This document shows, one piece after another, positions 33,456 to 43,998 of a stretch of DNA of 52,767 bases. Under the pieces are notes generated by a model. It saw nothing but the letters and a program-made list of their open reading frames with translations, searched no databases and was not told the DNA's origin. Source of the stretch: JBAZOY01 sp041648505 (GTDB taxonomy: Bacteria; Desulfobacterota; Syntrophia; Syntrophales; CG2-30-49-12); assembly GCA_041648505.1 (NCBI GenBank), contig JBAZOY010000008.1, forward strand, positions 1-52,767. Direction: 5' to 3'. Made by a program: the position numbers and the translations under genes. Every line of letters begins with the position of its first letter. Positions within the stretch are counted from its first letter, which is position 1.

Positions 33456-35464
33456 CGAGGCGTTCCTATCAAAACTACAAAAAAAAGAAGCGAAAGAGTT
33501 CTCACATCAAAACAGTAGTTTTTTTGATAGGTTTAGTTACCATATTACCGATGCTGGCAGGGGGGGGGATTTTTTACTATACCTTTCTCCGTGATATGCC
33601 GGCTATTGCCGTCCTTAAAGATTATCGTCCCAGTATAGCTACCAGGGTGTATGCCGACAACAATGACCTTATTGATGAATTCTACCTGGAAGATAGAAAG
33701 ATGGTCAGGGTTTCCGAACTTCCCGTTGTGGTCACTCAGGCCTTTGTGGCGGCGGAAGATGCAAGATTCTATCAGCACAAGGGGGTTGATATTATGAGCA
33801 TCGCGAGGGCTTTATTCAAGAATATCGAGGCGGGGCATATTATACAGGGTGGCAGTACCATTACGCAACAGGTGGCAAAATCTTTCTATCTATCCCCGGA
33901 AAAAAAATACAAAAGAAAAATCAAGGAGGCTTTATTAGCTTATAAGATCGACAAATACCTTTCCAAAGACGAGATACTAAACCTCTATCTGAATTACACC
34001 TACTTAGGGCACGGTACCTACGGCGTAGAAGCCGCATCACAAGGTTATTTTGGTAAAAGCGCCAGACATCTGACACTACCCGAGGCGGCTCTCCTGGCTG
34101 GTCTCCCTAAAGCGCCCACCAACTATTCACCCTTCCTGCATTTTGACAAGGCCCGCGAGAGACAGATTTATGTCCTTACGAGGATGGTGGAAGATGGTTA
34201 CATTACTCTGGAGCAAAAAGAAAAGGCTATACAAACCCCTGTAAAACTTCGATCTGTTAAACCAAAAGAGAAAATTGCTCCCTATTTTGTAGAAAACGTT
34301 CGCCGGTATATTCTCGAAAAATATGGCAATGATGTACTTTACAAAGAAGGGCTTGAGGTCTATACAACCCTGGATATAGCCATGCAAAAGGCAGCCTTGC
34401 CTGCCGTAGAGAGGGGACTACGGGAGATGGAAGAACGGGAAAGATATAAAAATGTTGTGGTCCAGGGAGCACTCCTCTGTATGGACGCAAGGACCGGCGC
34501 TATCAGAGCTATGGTCGGGGGAAGAGATTTTAAGAGAAGCGAGTTTAACCGTGCTACCCAGGCGAGACGGCAGCCTGGATCCGCCTTCAAACCGTTCATC
34601 TATACGGCGGCCTTTGATAAAGGAATGACACCGGCAACGCAATTCGGTGATTCTCCTGTCATATTTGCAGATGTCACAGGAGGGAATATCTGGGAACCAC
34701 AAAACTTTGACAGAGAATTCTGGGGACCTACTACTCTGAGAACGGCCCTTGTATACTCGAGAAACATCGTCACGATAAAAGTGCTTCAGGAGATCGGTCT
34801 GGACTACGCCGCAGGGTACGCTGCCAGTGTGGGTATTACCTCCCCTCTCACGAAAAACCTCTCCCTGGCTCTGGGAACATCGGGTGTAACTCTCCAGGAA
34901 ATGGTAAGGGGATACGGTGTCCTTGCCAACCAGGGCAAAAAATGCGAGCCATTTTTCATCAAGAAAATTGTTGACCGGACAGGCCACGTCTTCGAGGAGA
35001 ACCAGCCAAGAGTTGAACAGGTTATTGATTCCCGCATTGCCTTCATGACGGCTTACGTGATGCAGGATGTAGTAGAGAGCGGGACCGGTATGCGGGTAAA
35101 AAGCATCGGCAGACCGGTAGCCGGCAAGACAGGAACAACTGATGACACAAGAGATGCCTGGTTTATTGGATTTACTCCCTCACTGGTAACAGGGGTGTGG
35201 GTGGGTTTTGATCAGGAAAGGTCCCTCGGCAAGCAGGAAGTTGGCGGCAGGGCAGCAGCACCTATCTGGTTATATTTCATGGAAAAGGTTCTCAAGGGTA
35301 CACCACCGGAAGACTTCCCTGTTCCGGAGGGAGTTGTCTTTGCCAGGGTAGACCCAAAAACAGGTCTGCCCGTCAGTTCCTCGTCCCAAGATAGTATCCT
35401 TGAATGCTTTCTCGGGAGAACAGATGCCAGTGATACAATACCGTTAACTATTCAGGAGCCATGA
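33452..35464 (+). CDS. class A penicillin-binding protein 1A
   Basis: The 670-residue bifunctional enzyme has an N-terminal cytoplasmic basic stretch and one membrane anchor. A GT51 glycosyltransferase domain (AEDARFYQHKG with catalytic Glu102, then GGSTITQQVAKSFYL) is followed by a transpeptidase domain with SAFK (S377, K380), SRN (S436) and KTG (K559). It polymerises and cross-links peptidoglycan in the periplasm. The 4-base overlap with tatC (ATGA) couples the two, an unusual neighbour. It is shorter than E. coli PBP1A (850 residues) because it lacks the OB-fold insert. Confidence 0.95.
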   Translation: MTRRSYQNYKKKKRKSSHIKTVVFLIGLVTILPMLAGGGIFYYTFLRDMPAIAVLKDYRPSIATRVYADNNDLIDEFYLEDRKMVRVSELPVVVTQAFVAAEDARFYQHKGVDIMSIARALFKNIEAGHIIQGGSTITQQVAKSFYLSPEKKYKRKIKEALLAYKIDKYLSKDEILNLYLNYTYLGHGTYGVEAASQGYFGKSARHLTLPEAALLAGLPKAPTNYSPFLHFDKARERQIYVLTRMVEDGYITLEQKEKAIQTPVKLRSVKPKEKIAPYFVENVRRYILEKYGNDVLYKEGLEVYTTLDIAMQKAALPAVERGLREMEERERYKNVVVQGALLCMDARTGAIRAMVGGRDFKRSEFNRATQARRQPGSAFKPFIYTAAFDKGMTPATQFGDSPVIFADVTGGNIWEPQNFDREFWGPTTLRTALVYSRNIVTIKVLQEIGLDYAAGYAASVGITSPLTKNLSLALGTSGVTLQEMVRGYGVLANQGKKCEPFFIKKIVDRTGHVFEENQPRVEQVIDSRIAFMTAYVMQDVVESGTGMRVKSIGRPVAGKTGTTDDTRDAWFIGFTPSLVTGVWVGFDQERSLGKQEVGGRAAAPIWLYFMEKVLKGTPPEDFPVPEGVVFARVDPKTGLPVSSSSQDSILECFLGRTDASDTIPLTIQEP

Positions 35465-35501
35465 TAAAGTTACAAGACTTGCCACCCGCGACTCTCACAA
35501 C

Positions 35502-36899
35502 CTAATCTCCGGTCTTCAGAGTGTCTTGGAGAAATGACTTGAATAATTTATAGTCACAGGGGAGCGATAAGGATTTTCCTGTCCTTTTGTCAATATCTTT
35601 CATACTTTTAGGTAATTCCGGAATTATACCAAGCAGGGATTCTATCTCTTCGGGAAACTTGGCCGGATGGGCTGTCTCCAGGGATACACAGAGAGGAAAA
35701 TCACCGAACCGTTCAAGATATACCTCAAGTCCCCTCCAGCCTACCGCACCGTGCGGCTCCAGGAAGATTCCATAACGACTGTAAACCTTCCTTATCGTTT
35801 CCCTTGTTTCCTTATCGGAGATACTTACGGAGAAGATGTGCCTTTTCATGGCACCCCGGTCGGGATAGCGATACACAGCGCCCTTCCGGTCAACCGTTCC
35901 TCCGTATAAGTTGAAGAATCTGGCCATATTGCTCGGATGGCCCACATTCATGGCATTGGAGATGCATGCCCTGGAAGGAGATATCTTCTTATAGTTGCCT
36001 GTCTCGAGGAATCCGGGGAACTCATCGTTTTCATTGGTCGGCATGATGAGCTTTTCGACGGGAAGCCCCATCCTCCGCGCATATTCACATCCCAGGGCAT
36101 TGCCGAAGTTACCCGAGGGGACAGAAAATATTAGCCCCTCCCCATTGCGAGCAAGCTGGGTATATGCCCAGACATAGTAGGTTATCTGGGGGAGTATCCT
36201 GCCGAAATTGATCGAATTTGCCGAAGTCAGATTCAGATTATCAAGAGACGGGTCGGAAAATGCCTGTTTGACGAGATTCTGGCAGTCATCGAACTTGCCG
36301 GCGATGGAAATGGTCTGCACGTTGCCCCCAATTGTATCGAGCTGCTTCTTCTGTCTCCCACTTACCTCTTCCCTCGGATAGAGAATATAGACATCTATTC
36401 CCTTGACACCACTGAAGGCTTCTCCTACAGCACTACCCGTATCACCGGAGGTTGCTACAAGGACATTCAGTCGTTTTCCCCGATCACGAAAATAGCTCAT
36501 CAGCCGGGCCATCATGCGGGCGGCAAAGTCTTTGAAGGATGCTGTTGGTCCCTGATCGAGCCTCATGATATACTTCCTATCTACAACGGCTTCGAGGGGG
36601 ACATCAAAATTGTATGCATCCTCCACAATATTCTTCAGGATATCGCAAGGGATCTCATCCTTAAGAAAGGATGCTGCCACGAGCATAGCCGCTACGGTAT
36701 AGGGCGCCCCTTTTAGAGCCCGTATCTCTTCCAGAGATATTGCGGGAATGGTATCAGGCATAAAAAGACCTTCGTCCGGGGCCTGACCCTGAAGGAGGGC
36801 CTCCCTGAAAGAAACAGATCCTTTAAAGGGAGTGATTCCGCAAGCCCCATCCATATCCCTGTTTGTACTGAAATAACGAATTTTTGTAGTCATGATCAT
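35502..36899 (-). CDS. thrC: threonine synthase
   Basis: The 465-residue PLP enzyme makes threonine from O-phosphohomoserine. The PLP lysine is in TASFKDFAARM, and LVATSGDTGSAVGEAF is the phosphate loop of the long (E. coli/yeast-like) form. MGLPVEKLIMPTNEND, then SNMARFF and HGAVGWRGL near the end also fit. The ATG at 36899 overlaps the LysR stop by four bases. An in-frame ATG two codons on is an alternative. The 3' end converges on the PBP gene with 37 bases between and no clear terminator. Confidence 0.96.
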   Translation of the reverse strand: MIMTTKIRYFSTNRDMDGACGITPFKGSVSFREALLQGQAPDEGLFMPDTIPAISLEEIRALKGAPYTVAAMLVAASFLKDEIPCDILKNIVEDAYNFDVPLEAVVDRKYIMRLDQGPTASFKDFAARMMARLMSYFRDRGKRLNVLVATSGDTGSAVGEAFSGVKGIDVYILYPREEVSGRQKKQLDTIGGNVQTISIAGKFDDCQNLVKQAFSDPSLDNLNLTSANSINFGRILPQITYYVWAYTQLARNGEGLIFSVPSGNFGNALGCEYARRMGLPVEKLIMPTNENDEFPGFLETGNYKKISPSRACISNAMNVGHPSNMARFFNLYGGTVDRKGAVYRYPDRGAMKRHIFSVSISDKETRETIRKVYSRYGIFLEPHGAVGWRGLEVYLERFGDFPLCVSLETAHPAKFPEEIESLLGIIPELPKSMKDIDKRTGKSLSLPCDYKLFKSFLQDTLKTGD

Positions 36900-37852
36900 A
36901 ATGGAATATCTTCCTGTCCTGCCTCACGGCCGGCCAGCGTATAACTTTTCACAAAATCCAGAAACAAACGATGATGGCGCATCAAACTGAATTGCCGGCG
37001 ATGGATCAGATAAAAACATCTCTCAAACCGACGCCCTTCGATCGGTACTTCCACCAAGATCCCCTGTCTCAATTCCCGTTCCACGGCATAGGACGAGAGG
37101 GCGGAAATACCAAGCCCGGCGATAATAGCTTCTTTCACCGCTTCAGAACTTCCCATTCCGACGACAATGTTAAATTGCGCGAGGTTCATTCCGGAATTCT
37201 CTTTCAGATATGTCTCGATTACTTCCCGTGTTCCCGAGCCCTTTTCCCTGAGAATAAAGGGTTCTCTGGAAAGTTCATCGAGGGTCACGGGACCTTTACC
37301 GGCCCACCGATGACCTCCGGGTACAAGCAGAATAAGCCTGTCTTGCCACAGAGGTTCCACGTGCAATTTCCGATGCAGCGGTTTTTTGCCGACGAAACCG
37401 ATCTCTGCCTGATTATTCAGGATTATCTCTATGGTTTCTTCAGAGTCGGCAGCCTGGACATCAGCCTTGATTGCCGGATAGCTTTTTCTGAAATCACTCA
37501 AGACGTAAGGGAGGATATAGGTGGCTGGAATCGTGCTGGCACCGATATAGATATTGCCGGATTCGTTTTCCAGAACCTGCATGATCTTTTCCTTAGCCTC
37601 ATTTCTTAATTTGATGATTCTTCTGGCATAATCGTAAAGAATCCTTCCTCCCGGGGTTAACGATATTCCCCCATCGCCGCGGTTAACAACCCTGATTCCG
37701 ATTAAATCCTCCATATTCTTGATATGTTTGGTAAGGGCGGGTTGGGTAAGAAACAACTTTTTGGCGGCACGGCTGAAGTTACCCTCGGCAATCAGTTGAA
37801 TTAAAGACTCCATCTGCTGGATGGTGATATTTTTAAATGTATCGTAACTCAT
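36896..37852 (-). CDS. LysR-type transcription regulator
   Basis: About 318 residues with an N-terminal winged HTH (IQQMESLIQLIAEGNFSRAAKKLFLTQPALTKHIKNM, here split as QQMESLIQLIAEGNF and RAAKKLFLTQPALTKHI) and a C-terminal periplasmic-binding-like effector domain. The effector part resembles the CysB/CbbR-type group. The ATG at 37852 is used; the frame also offers a GTG three codons earlier. It is coupled by overlap to thrC, so it may control threonine or methionine metabolism, or thrC may simply be co-transcribed. The selenium-metabolism LysR group is another possibility. Confidence 0.9.
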   Translation of the reverse strand: MSYDTFKNITIQQMESLIQLIAEGNFSRAAKKLFLTQPALTKHIKNMEDLIGIRVVNRGDGGISLTPGGRILYDYARRIIKLRNEAKEKIMQVLENESGNIYIGASTIPATYILPYVLSDFRKSYPAIKADVQAADSEETIEIILNNQAEIGFVGKKPLHRKLHVEPLWQDRLILLVPGGHRWAGKGPVTLDELSREPFILREKGSGTREVIETYLKENSGMNLAQFNIVVGMGSSEAVKEAIIAGLGISALSSYAVERELRQGILVEVPIEGRRFERCFYLIHRRQFSLMRHHRLFLDFVKSYTLAGREAGQEDIPL

Positions 37853-38023
37853 ATCTACCACATGTAAAAATTCAATATCTACGCCTACTTCGGCTCTTGA
37901 CTGGCATAACCCGTTATTGTTTTTTCAATTTGATTCAAAAGAAAATGTTTCTCATGAAACATAACCGTCTACAGGGGGGATATTAAACAAGGCCAACGAA
38001 TAATAGTAAATAGTAAAAGATTA

Positions 38024-39310
38024 TTAGGAAACTTTTCTCTTCACTCCATCGAGGGATTCCCCTTCCCAAACGGCATTGATCTTTTTCAGCTCATAAGAAG
38101 ACAGGTTTTCCGTTTCATACTGTTTACCTATGGATATATAGGGAGGATGATTCTTTTCAGTGGGATGAATACCATACTTTCGGTAAGAATCGAAGACCTC
38201 GGTGCCAAAGTACACCTGCATCTGCTGAGAGTTGGAATTCCCCCTGATCTTTACATCGTTATCCTTGAGAAACTTAAGTGTCTCCATGGCATCAGCAAAG
38301 GTTTCACCGGGGAGACCATACTGGGTGAACAATTCTACATCCATATCCCATTTCTGGGTTAATCTTATTGCTTTTCTTATATCTTGGAGGGAAACATTTT
38401 TACCCAGACCTTCGAGAACCTTCTCCGAGGCCGATTCCAGCCCATAGGCGACAAGATAGACACCGGCAGCTTTCATCTTTTCCATGAGTTCATTGTTTAC
38501 GAGGTCTGCCCTCGTCTCCAGCCAGATCTGGATATTCAGGCCTCTTTTTAGAATTTCCTCCATCAGTTGCTCTACCCTCTTGATATTAATGGAGAAACTC
38601 GGGTCCGCAAACCAGAATTTTTTTATCCCCTTCTTATGGATCCATTCAATTTCTTCGATTACCCTTTCCACGGAATGAAACCTGACCTTTCGTTTGAAGG
38701 CATTAGGGGTATAACAAAAGATACATCCGTAGGGGCATCCTCTTGAAGTCAGGAGGATCGCCTCTTCGAGATTAGAAAAATCTATAAGATCGTCTGCGAA
38801 ATAGGGGGACGGGTATCTATCAAGGTCTGCATAAGGCTCAACCTGCGGGCCGTCACAGAATAAATGATCCTCATATCTGCAGGCACTTCCCGGGATAATG
38901 GCATTGTCTCTCCCTTCCTCTATCGCACGGGCAATCGTTAGCATGACGATTTCACCCTCACCACGGCAGATAAAATCGATGGACCCGATCGGTTCAAGGG
39001 CGGAGGAGGGCATGAAAGTAGCCTGAGGTCCTCCGATGACAATTTTCGTTTCCGGGGCGATCGATTTTATATAATTTGCCATTCCGATGACACACAGGAT
39101 ATTCCGCTGATAGGTAGAGAATCCGACCAGTGCAGGCTTGAAGTCACGGATGTAGGAATCTAGAAGGTTAAGGGAAAAAGGGGTGTTTTCACCTATGTTT
39201 ATGATGTCTGTATTAAATCCGTGACTCCTCAGGAAAGCCGCGATGTAGGCGAGAGAAATAGGAACTGCTGGTGGGATAAACGGATTTATTTCGATTAATA
39301 ATACATTCAT
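38024..39310 (-). CDS. B12-binding-domain/radical SAM protein
   Basis: The 428-residue protein begins MNVLLIEINPFIPPAVPISL, the start of a cobalamin-binding-like domain, and its radical SAM domain has SRGCPYGCIFCYTP with the CxxxCxxC cluster (C192, C196, C199). No DxHxxG cobalamin motif is obvious, so B12 may not bind. The frame extends 56 codons upstream into purF, but the ATG at 39310 matches the family start and leaves a 4-base gap to purF. This group often acts on lipids, hopanoids or other natural products; the substrate here is unknown. It is likely co-transcribed with purF. Confidence 0.9.
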   Translation of the reverse strand: MNVLLIEINPFIPPAVPISLAYIAAFLRSHGFNTDIINIGENTPFSLNLLDSYIRDFKPALVGFSTYQRNILCVIGMANYIKSIAPETKIVIGGPQATFMPSSALEPIGSIDFICRGEGEIVMLTIARAIEEGRDNAIIPGSACRYEDHLFCDGPQVEPYADLDRYPSPYFADDLIDFSNLEEAILLTSRGCPYGCIFCYTPNAFKRKVRFHSVERVIEEIEWIHKKGIKKFWFADPSFSINIKRVEQLMEEILKRGLNIQIWLETRADLVNNELMEKMKAAGVYLVAYGLESASEKVLEGLGKNVSLQDIRKAIRLTQKWDMDVELFTQYGLPGETFADAMETLKFLKDNDVKIRGNSNSQQMQVYFGTEVFDSYRKYGIHPTEKNHPPYISIGKQYETENLSSYELKKINAVWEGESLDGVKRKVS

Positions 39311-39314
39311 TTTG

Positions 39315-40730
39315 CTAAGGTGTTTCCAGACAGAATTTTCCAAAATTTTCCGGTGGGAGAAGAGGATAGTTACCATTGAAGCATGCCAGGCAGAAACTGG
39401 AATTTTCCATTCCTGTAGCTTCGACCATACCCTCCAATGACAGGTAGTGAAGAGAATCGAGGCCGATGAAGCGGGCAATATCCGTTACGCTTCCTTTTTG
39501 CGCGGCGATTAACTCACCCTTCGAGGAAAAATCAATACCGTAAGGACAAGGAAAGCGCGTAGGAGGACAGCTCACAGTCATATGGACCTCCCTGGCGCCT
39601 ATTTCCCGGAGATTTCTTACGCGGTTACGGCTGGTCGTTCCCCTGATAATAGAATCTTCTACGATTAAAACCTTCCTTCCGGAAATGAGAGGCCGTACCG
39701 GATTTAACTTGACCCGTACACCAAAGTCTCTCATAGGCTGTGTCGGCTGAATGAATGTTCGTCCCACGTAATGGTTACGTATCATACCCATCTCAAATGG
39801 GATTCCGCTCTCTTCGGCGTATCCTAAAGCGGCATAGTTCCCCGAATCCGGAAACGGCATGACTAAGTCTACATCCGGCCGGTATTCCTTGGCCATGCAG
39901 TGTCCTAAACGTTTCCGACAGAGGTAAACATTTTCACCGAAAATCTGGCTGTCGGGTCGGGCGAAGTATATCAATTCAAAGATACAATGGGCTGGTTTTA
40001 CCTCTTGAAATGGTGTCATACTGCGTAATCCAGTTTTGTCAATTATGATTATCTCGCCGGGTTTTACATCACGCAGGTATGTGGCGCCAACCAGGTCAAA
40101 GGCACATGTTTCGGAGGCAACTACCCACCCACTATTAAAGCGCCCGAGACACAGGGGACGGAATCCACGCGGATCACGCATAGCGATAACTTTATCTCGT
40201 GTCAGCATCACGATGCTGTATGACCCTTGAACCCTGCTAAGCGCCTTCGTCAATGCCTTTTCGATCCCGTATTTTAAATAAGGGGCCATCAGGTGAAAGA
40301 TCACTTCGCCGTCCATTGTGGACTGAAAGATAGAGCCCCGGTCTTCCAGTTCAGTACGTAGAGATTGGGCATTGATGAGATTACCGTTATGGGCCAGGGC
40401 ATAATATTCGTTAGCGTGATGCACCAGAAACGGCTGGGCATTGGAAATGACCGAAGACCCTATGGTCGAATATCTTACGTGCCCGATAGCCAGGTGCCCG
40501 GGCAACATGGAGAGGTTATTTTCATGAAATACCTCGGAGGCCAGTCCCATTCCTTTATGTTCCCATACTTTATGTCCATCGGCCGTAGTAATACCTGCAC
40601 TTTCCTGCCCCCGATGCTGGAGAGCGAACAGGCCGAAGAAGGCAACACGCCCCGCTTCCTCATGTCCGTAAACGGCAAATACCCCGCAGGCTTCGCGCGG
40701 TTTATCTTCGTTAGAAATTTGTTTGCTCAT
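39315..40730 (-). CDS. purF: amidophosphoribosyltransferase
   Basis: It catalyses the first step of purine synthesis, PRPP plus glutamine to phosphoribosylamine. About 471 residues: a short propeptide before the catalytic cysteine (REACGVFAVYG), the glutaminase domain with FALQHRGQESAGI and ALAHNGNL, and the PRT domain with VLIVEDSIIRGTTSRNRV. The C-terminal cysteines (CPYGIDF, FCLACFNGNYP) are those of the Fe-S-containing B. subtilis type. The ATG at 40730 has GAGGAG three bases upstream; an in-frame ATG at 40763 is the alternative. carB lies 10-43 bases upstream. Confidence 0.96.
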   Translation of the reverse strand: MSKQISNEDKPREACGVFAVYGHEEAGRVAFFGLFALQHRGQESAGITTADGHKVWEHKGMGLASEVFHENNLSMLPGHLAIGHVRYSTIGSSVISNAQPFLVHHANEYYALAHNGNLINAQSLRTELEDRGSIFQSTMDGEVIFHLMAPYLKYGIEKALTKALSRVQGSYSIVMLTRDKVIAMRDPRGFRPLCLGRFNSGWVVASETCAFDLVGATYLRDVKPGEIIIIDKTGLRSMTPFQEVKPAHCIFELIYFARPDSQIFGENVYLCRKRLGHCMAKEYRPDVDLVMPFPDSGNYAALGYAEESGIPFEMGMIRNHYVGRTFIQPTQPMRDFGVRVKLNPVRPLISGRKVLIVEDSIIRGTTSRNRVRNLREIGAREVHMTVSCPPTRFPCPYGIDFSSKGELIAAQKGSVTDIARFIGLDSLHYLSLEGMVEATGMENSSFCLACFNGNYPLLPPENFGKFCLETP

Positions 40731-40773
40731 TGACTCCTCAAATAGTTCATGATTCCCGACCATTGCCCTTTAC

Positions 40774-43700
40774 TTATGATTTATAACCTCGACTTACGAT
40801 TTCCGCATGGTAATCTTGAAGTGGGAGGACCTGCCATTCTTTCTCGCGCAGAGCCATGATTGCTTCACTTAAGGCCTTGGCGCCGGCAATTGTTGTGGTA
40901 TAAAGGATATTATAGGTGAGCGCACCACGACGAATGTAATAGGCATCGAGAGAAGACCTGCGTCCCATGCTTGTATTTATAACTAACTGGATATCGCCAT
41001 TTTTGATATGGTCCACGACATTTGGACGGCCCTCACTAACCTTTAGTATAGTTCCGGCCTTGACACCATGAGTTTGTAAATGGGCAGCTGTACCGCGGGT
41101 GGCCACGATGCTGAACCCCATACCTTGGAAGGCAAGGGCCACGGGGACAATCTTGTCTTTATGGATGTCATGCACACTGATAAAGACGCTGCCGGTGAGG
41201 GGTAACTGAAAACCGGAAGCCATCTGTGATTTGGCATAGGCCATACCGAAGGAACTATCTATCCCCATCACCTCGCCGGTAGATTTCATCTCCGGTCCAA
41301 GGAGGATATCCGCGTTGGGAAACCGGTTGAAAGGGAAGACGGCCTCTTTCACAGCAATGTGTTTCGGATGTATGGTTTCTGTGAAACCCAACTCTTTCAA
41401 GGAACGCCCCAGCATTACCTTTGTTGCCAGCTTGGCGACGGGAACGCCGATTGCTTTGCTGACAAAGGGAACAGTTCTGGAGGCACGGGGATTAACTTCA
41501 AGGACGTACAGCTGACCGTCTTTGATGGCATATTGGATATTCATCAGTCCGACGACTCCTAATTCGCCGGCGATTATCTTTGTCTGTCTTTCAATTGTGT
41601 CGAGGAGTTCCTGAGCAAAAGTTATTGGCGGCAAGACACAGGCGCTATCTCCTGAATGGATACCGGCTTCTTCGATATGCTCCATAATTCCGCAGATGAT
41701 GGTATCTGTGCCGTCGCTGATCGCATCTACATCAACCTCAATGGCATCCTCAAGGAATTTATCAATCAGAATTGGATGATCGGGGGAAACGATAAGGGCC
41801 TTTTCCATGAACTGTGATAATGTTTTCGGATCATATACAATCTCCATGGAGCGCCCCCCGAGGACATAGGAAGGTCTTACCAGAACCGGGTAGCCGATGC
41901 GTTCCGCCGCCCGGAGCGCCTGATTGGTGTCTGTTGCTATTTCATTATCCGGTTGGTTGAGATTAAGGTGCCGGACAATGTCCTGGAACCGCTCGCGGTT
42001 TTCTGCACGGTCAATCGCATCGGGGGAGGTCCCCAGAATTTTTGTACCTGCCGCTTCCAGGCCTTTGGCAAGGTTAAGAGGGGTTTGTCCTCCGAACTGA
42101 ACGATTACTCCGTAGGGATCTTCTGTTCTCAAGATATGCAGAACATCTTCGAGGGTCAACGGTTCAAAAAACAGTTTGTCCGACGTATCGTAGTCGGTAC
42201 TTACTGTTTCCGGGTTTGAATTCACCATGATACTTTCGTATCCCTCCTCCCGGAGGGCAAACGATGCATGCACACAGCAGTAATCAAATTCGATACCCTG
42301 GCCGATGCGGTTAGGTCCACCTCCCAGAATAACTACTTTAGGTCTTACGGAAGGCCTTGCCTCATTCTCCGTCTCATAGGTGGAATAATAATATGGCGTA
42401 TAGGCCTCGAATTCCGCGGCACAGGTATCAACTAACTTATAAACAGGGAAGATGTTTTCGTCAGAACGCCAGCGGCGAACCTCCGCTTCAGGAATTTTCC
42501 AGAGTTGTCCCAGATAACGATCGGAAAACCCGAGCTGTTTCGCCTCTCTCAGCAATGTGGTGGAGGGTGGTGTCGTTGCCAGGATATTTTCTGCAGCGAC
42601 AATTTCTCTGATCTGAGATAGAAACCAGGGGTCAATGTTTGTGAGGTTGGCTATTTCTTCGATACTCATACCTTGATTAAAGGCGGCTGCGATGTAAAAC
42701 AGCCTAAGAGAGTTTGGTTTTGTCAGTTTATCGGCTAAAAATTCATGGGGGTTAGGGACGGATAGCGCCTCCGTGATACCGTACCTGCCGATTTCCAGGG
42801 ATCGGACGGCCTTTTGCAGTGCCTCTTTGAAGGTACGGCCGATGGCCATAGTCTCTCCCACCGATTTCATAGAGGTAGTCAATATATCTTCCGTTTCGGG
42901 AAATTTTTCGAATGTCCAGCGGGGTATCTTAACAACACAGTAATCTATAGTCGGTTCAAAAGAGGCCATCGTTTCTCTGGTAATATCGTTGGGAATCTCA
43001 TCGAGGGTGTAGCCGACGGCAAGTTTGGCGGCGATTTTTGCAATAGGAAAACCGGTTGCCTTGGAGGCAAGAGCCGAGGAGCGGGAGACACGTGGATTCA
43101 TTTCGATGACCACCATCTCACCGGTCCGGGGATGAACGGCGAACTGTACATTTGACCCTCCCGTTTCCACGCCAATCTCCCGCATAATGGCTATGGCTGC
43201 ATCACGCATGTGCTGATATTCCATATCGGTCAAGGTCTGGGCAGGTGCGACCGTAATGGACTCTCCTGTATGGACTCCCATAGGATCAAGATTTTCTATG
43301 GAACAGATAATGACAACATTATCCGCTTTGTCCCGCATTACCTCCAGTTCGTATTCTTTCCATCCCATGATTGATTCTTCCAGCATGATTTCATGTATCA
43401 TACTGGCATCCAGCCCATTTTTAGCCAATTCTGTTAATTCTTCCCGGTTATAGGCAATGCCGCTTCCCGTACCTCCCAAGGTAAAAGAGGGACGAATAAC
43501 AATGGGAAGACCGATACTGCCTGCAATTTCAAAGACCTCTTCCATGTTTGTGGCAAAGCCGCTACGGGGCACCCGTAACCCGATGTTCTCCATAGCCTGC
43601 CGGAATTTTCCACGGTCCTCCGCCTTATGAATTACAGAGAGAGAAGCTCCGATCATTTCTACACCGTAACGTTGCAGGATTCCCTGTTCTGCTACGGCTA

Positions 43701-43998
43701 CAGCCATGTTCAGTCCGGTCTGCCCTCCCAGGGTGGGAAGGAGGGCATCGGGCCGTTCTTTTGCGATGATCTTTTCCAGAGCCTCCGGGATGATCGGTTC
43801 CACATAAGTCCGATCGGCCATTTCCGGATCCGTCATGATCGTTGCCGGGTTGGAGTTGATCAGGATAACCTGATAACCTTCCTCTTTCAGGGCTTTACAT
43901 GCTTGTGTCCCGGAATAGTCGAATTCACAGCCCTGGCTGATGATAATAGGACCAGAACCGATAATAAGTATTTTTGACAGATCTTTTCGTTTCGGCAT
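40774..43998 (-). CDS. carB: carbamoyl-phosphate synthase large subunit
   Basis: The 1074-residue enzyme makes carbamoyl phosphate for pyrimidines and arginine. Both halves are present: the first ATP-grasp with LLPTLGGQTGLNMAVAV and the second with GVIVQFGGQTPLNLAKGLE. MNPRVSRSSALASKATGFP and VNPRASRTVPFVSKAIGVP are the matched metal-binding segments. An allosteric MGS-like domain sits at the C-terminus. The start is MPKRKDLSKILIIGSGPI. carA is not in view. It is the first of a carB-purF-radical SAM series on the minus strand. Confidence 0.98.
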   Translation of the reverse strand: MPKRKDLSKILIIGSGPIIISQGCEFDYSGTQACKALKEEGYQVILINSNPATIMTDPEMADRTYVEPIIPEALEKIIAKERPDALLPTLGGQTGLNMAVAVAEQGILQRYGVEMIGASLSVIHKAEDRGKFRQAMENIGLRVPRSGFATNMEEVFEIAGSIGLPIVIRPSFTLGGTGSGIAYNREELTELAKNGLDASMIHEIMLEESIMGWKEYELEVMRDKADNVVIICSIENLDPMGVHTGESITVAPAQTLTDMEYQHMRDAAIAIMREIGVETGGSNVQFAVHPRTGEMVVIEMNPRVSRSSALASKATGFPIAKIAAKLAVGYTLDEIPNDITRETMASFEPTIDYCVVKIPRWTFEKFPETEDILTTSMKSVGETMAIGRTFKEALQKAVRSLEIGRYGITEALSVPNPHEFLADKLTKPNSLRLFYIAAAFNQGMSIEEIANLTNIDPWFLSQIREIVAAENILATTPPSTTLLREAKQLGFSDRYLGQLWKIPEAEVRRWRSDENIFPVYKLVDTCAAEFEAYTPYYYSTYETENEARPSVRPKVVILGGGPNRIGQGIEFDYCCVHASFALREEGYESIMVNSNPETVSTDYDTSDKLFFEPLTLEDVLHILRTEDPYGVIVQFGGQTPLNLAKGLEAAGTKILGTSPDAIDRAENRERFQDIVRHLNLNQPDNEIATDTNQALRAAERIGYPVLVRPSYVLGGRSMEIVYDPKTLSQFMEKALIVSPDHPILIDKFLEDAIEVDVDAISDGTDTIICGIMEHIEEAGIHSGDSACVLPPITFAQELLDTIERQTKIIAGELGVVGLMNIQYAIKDGQLYVLEVNPRASRTVPFVSKAIGVPVAKLATKVMLGRSLKELGFTETIHPKHIAVKEAVFPFNRFPNADILLGPEMKSTGEVMGIDSSFGMAYAKSQMASGFQLPLTGSVFISVHDIHKDKIVPVALAFQGMGFSIVATRGTAAHLQTHGVKAGTILKVSEGRPNVVDHIKNGDIQLVINTSMGRRSSLDAYYIRRGALTYNILYTTTIAGAKALSEAIMALREKEWQVLPLQDYHAEIVSRGYKS

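Noticed and set aside
34418..34987. A 189-codon minus-strand frame inside the PBP1A gene
   Set aside because: Antisense to conserved transpeptidase motifs; no start signal.
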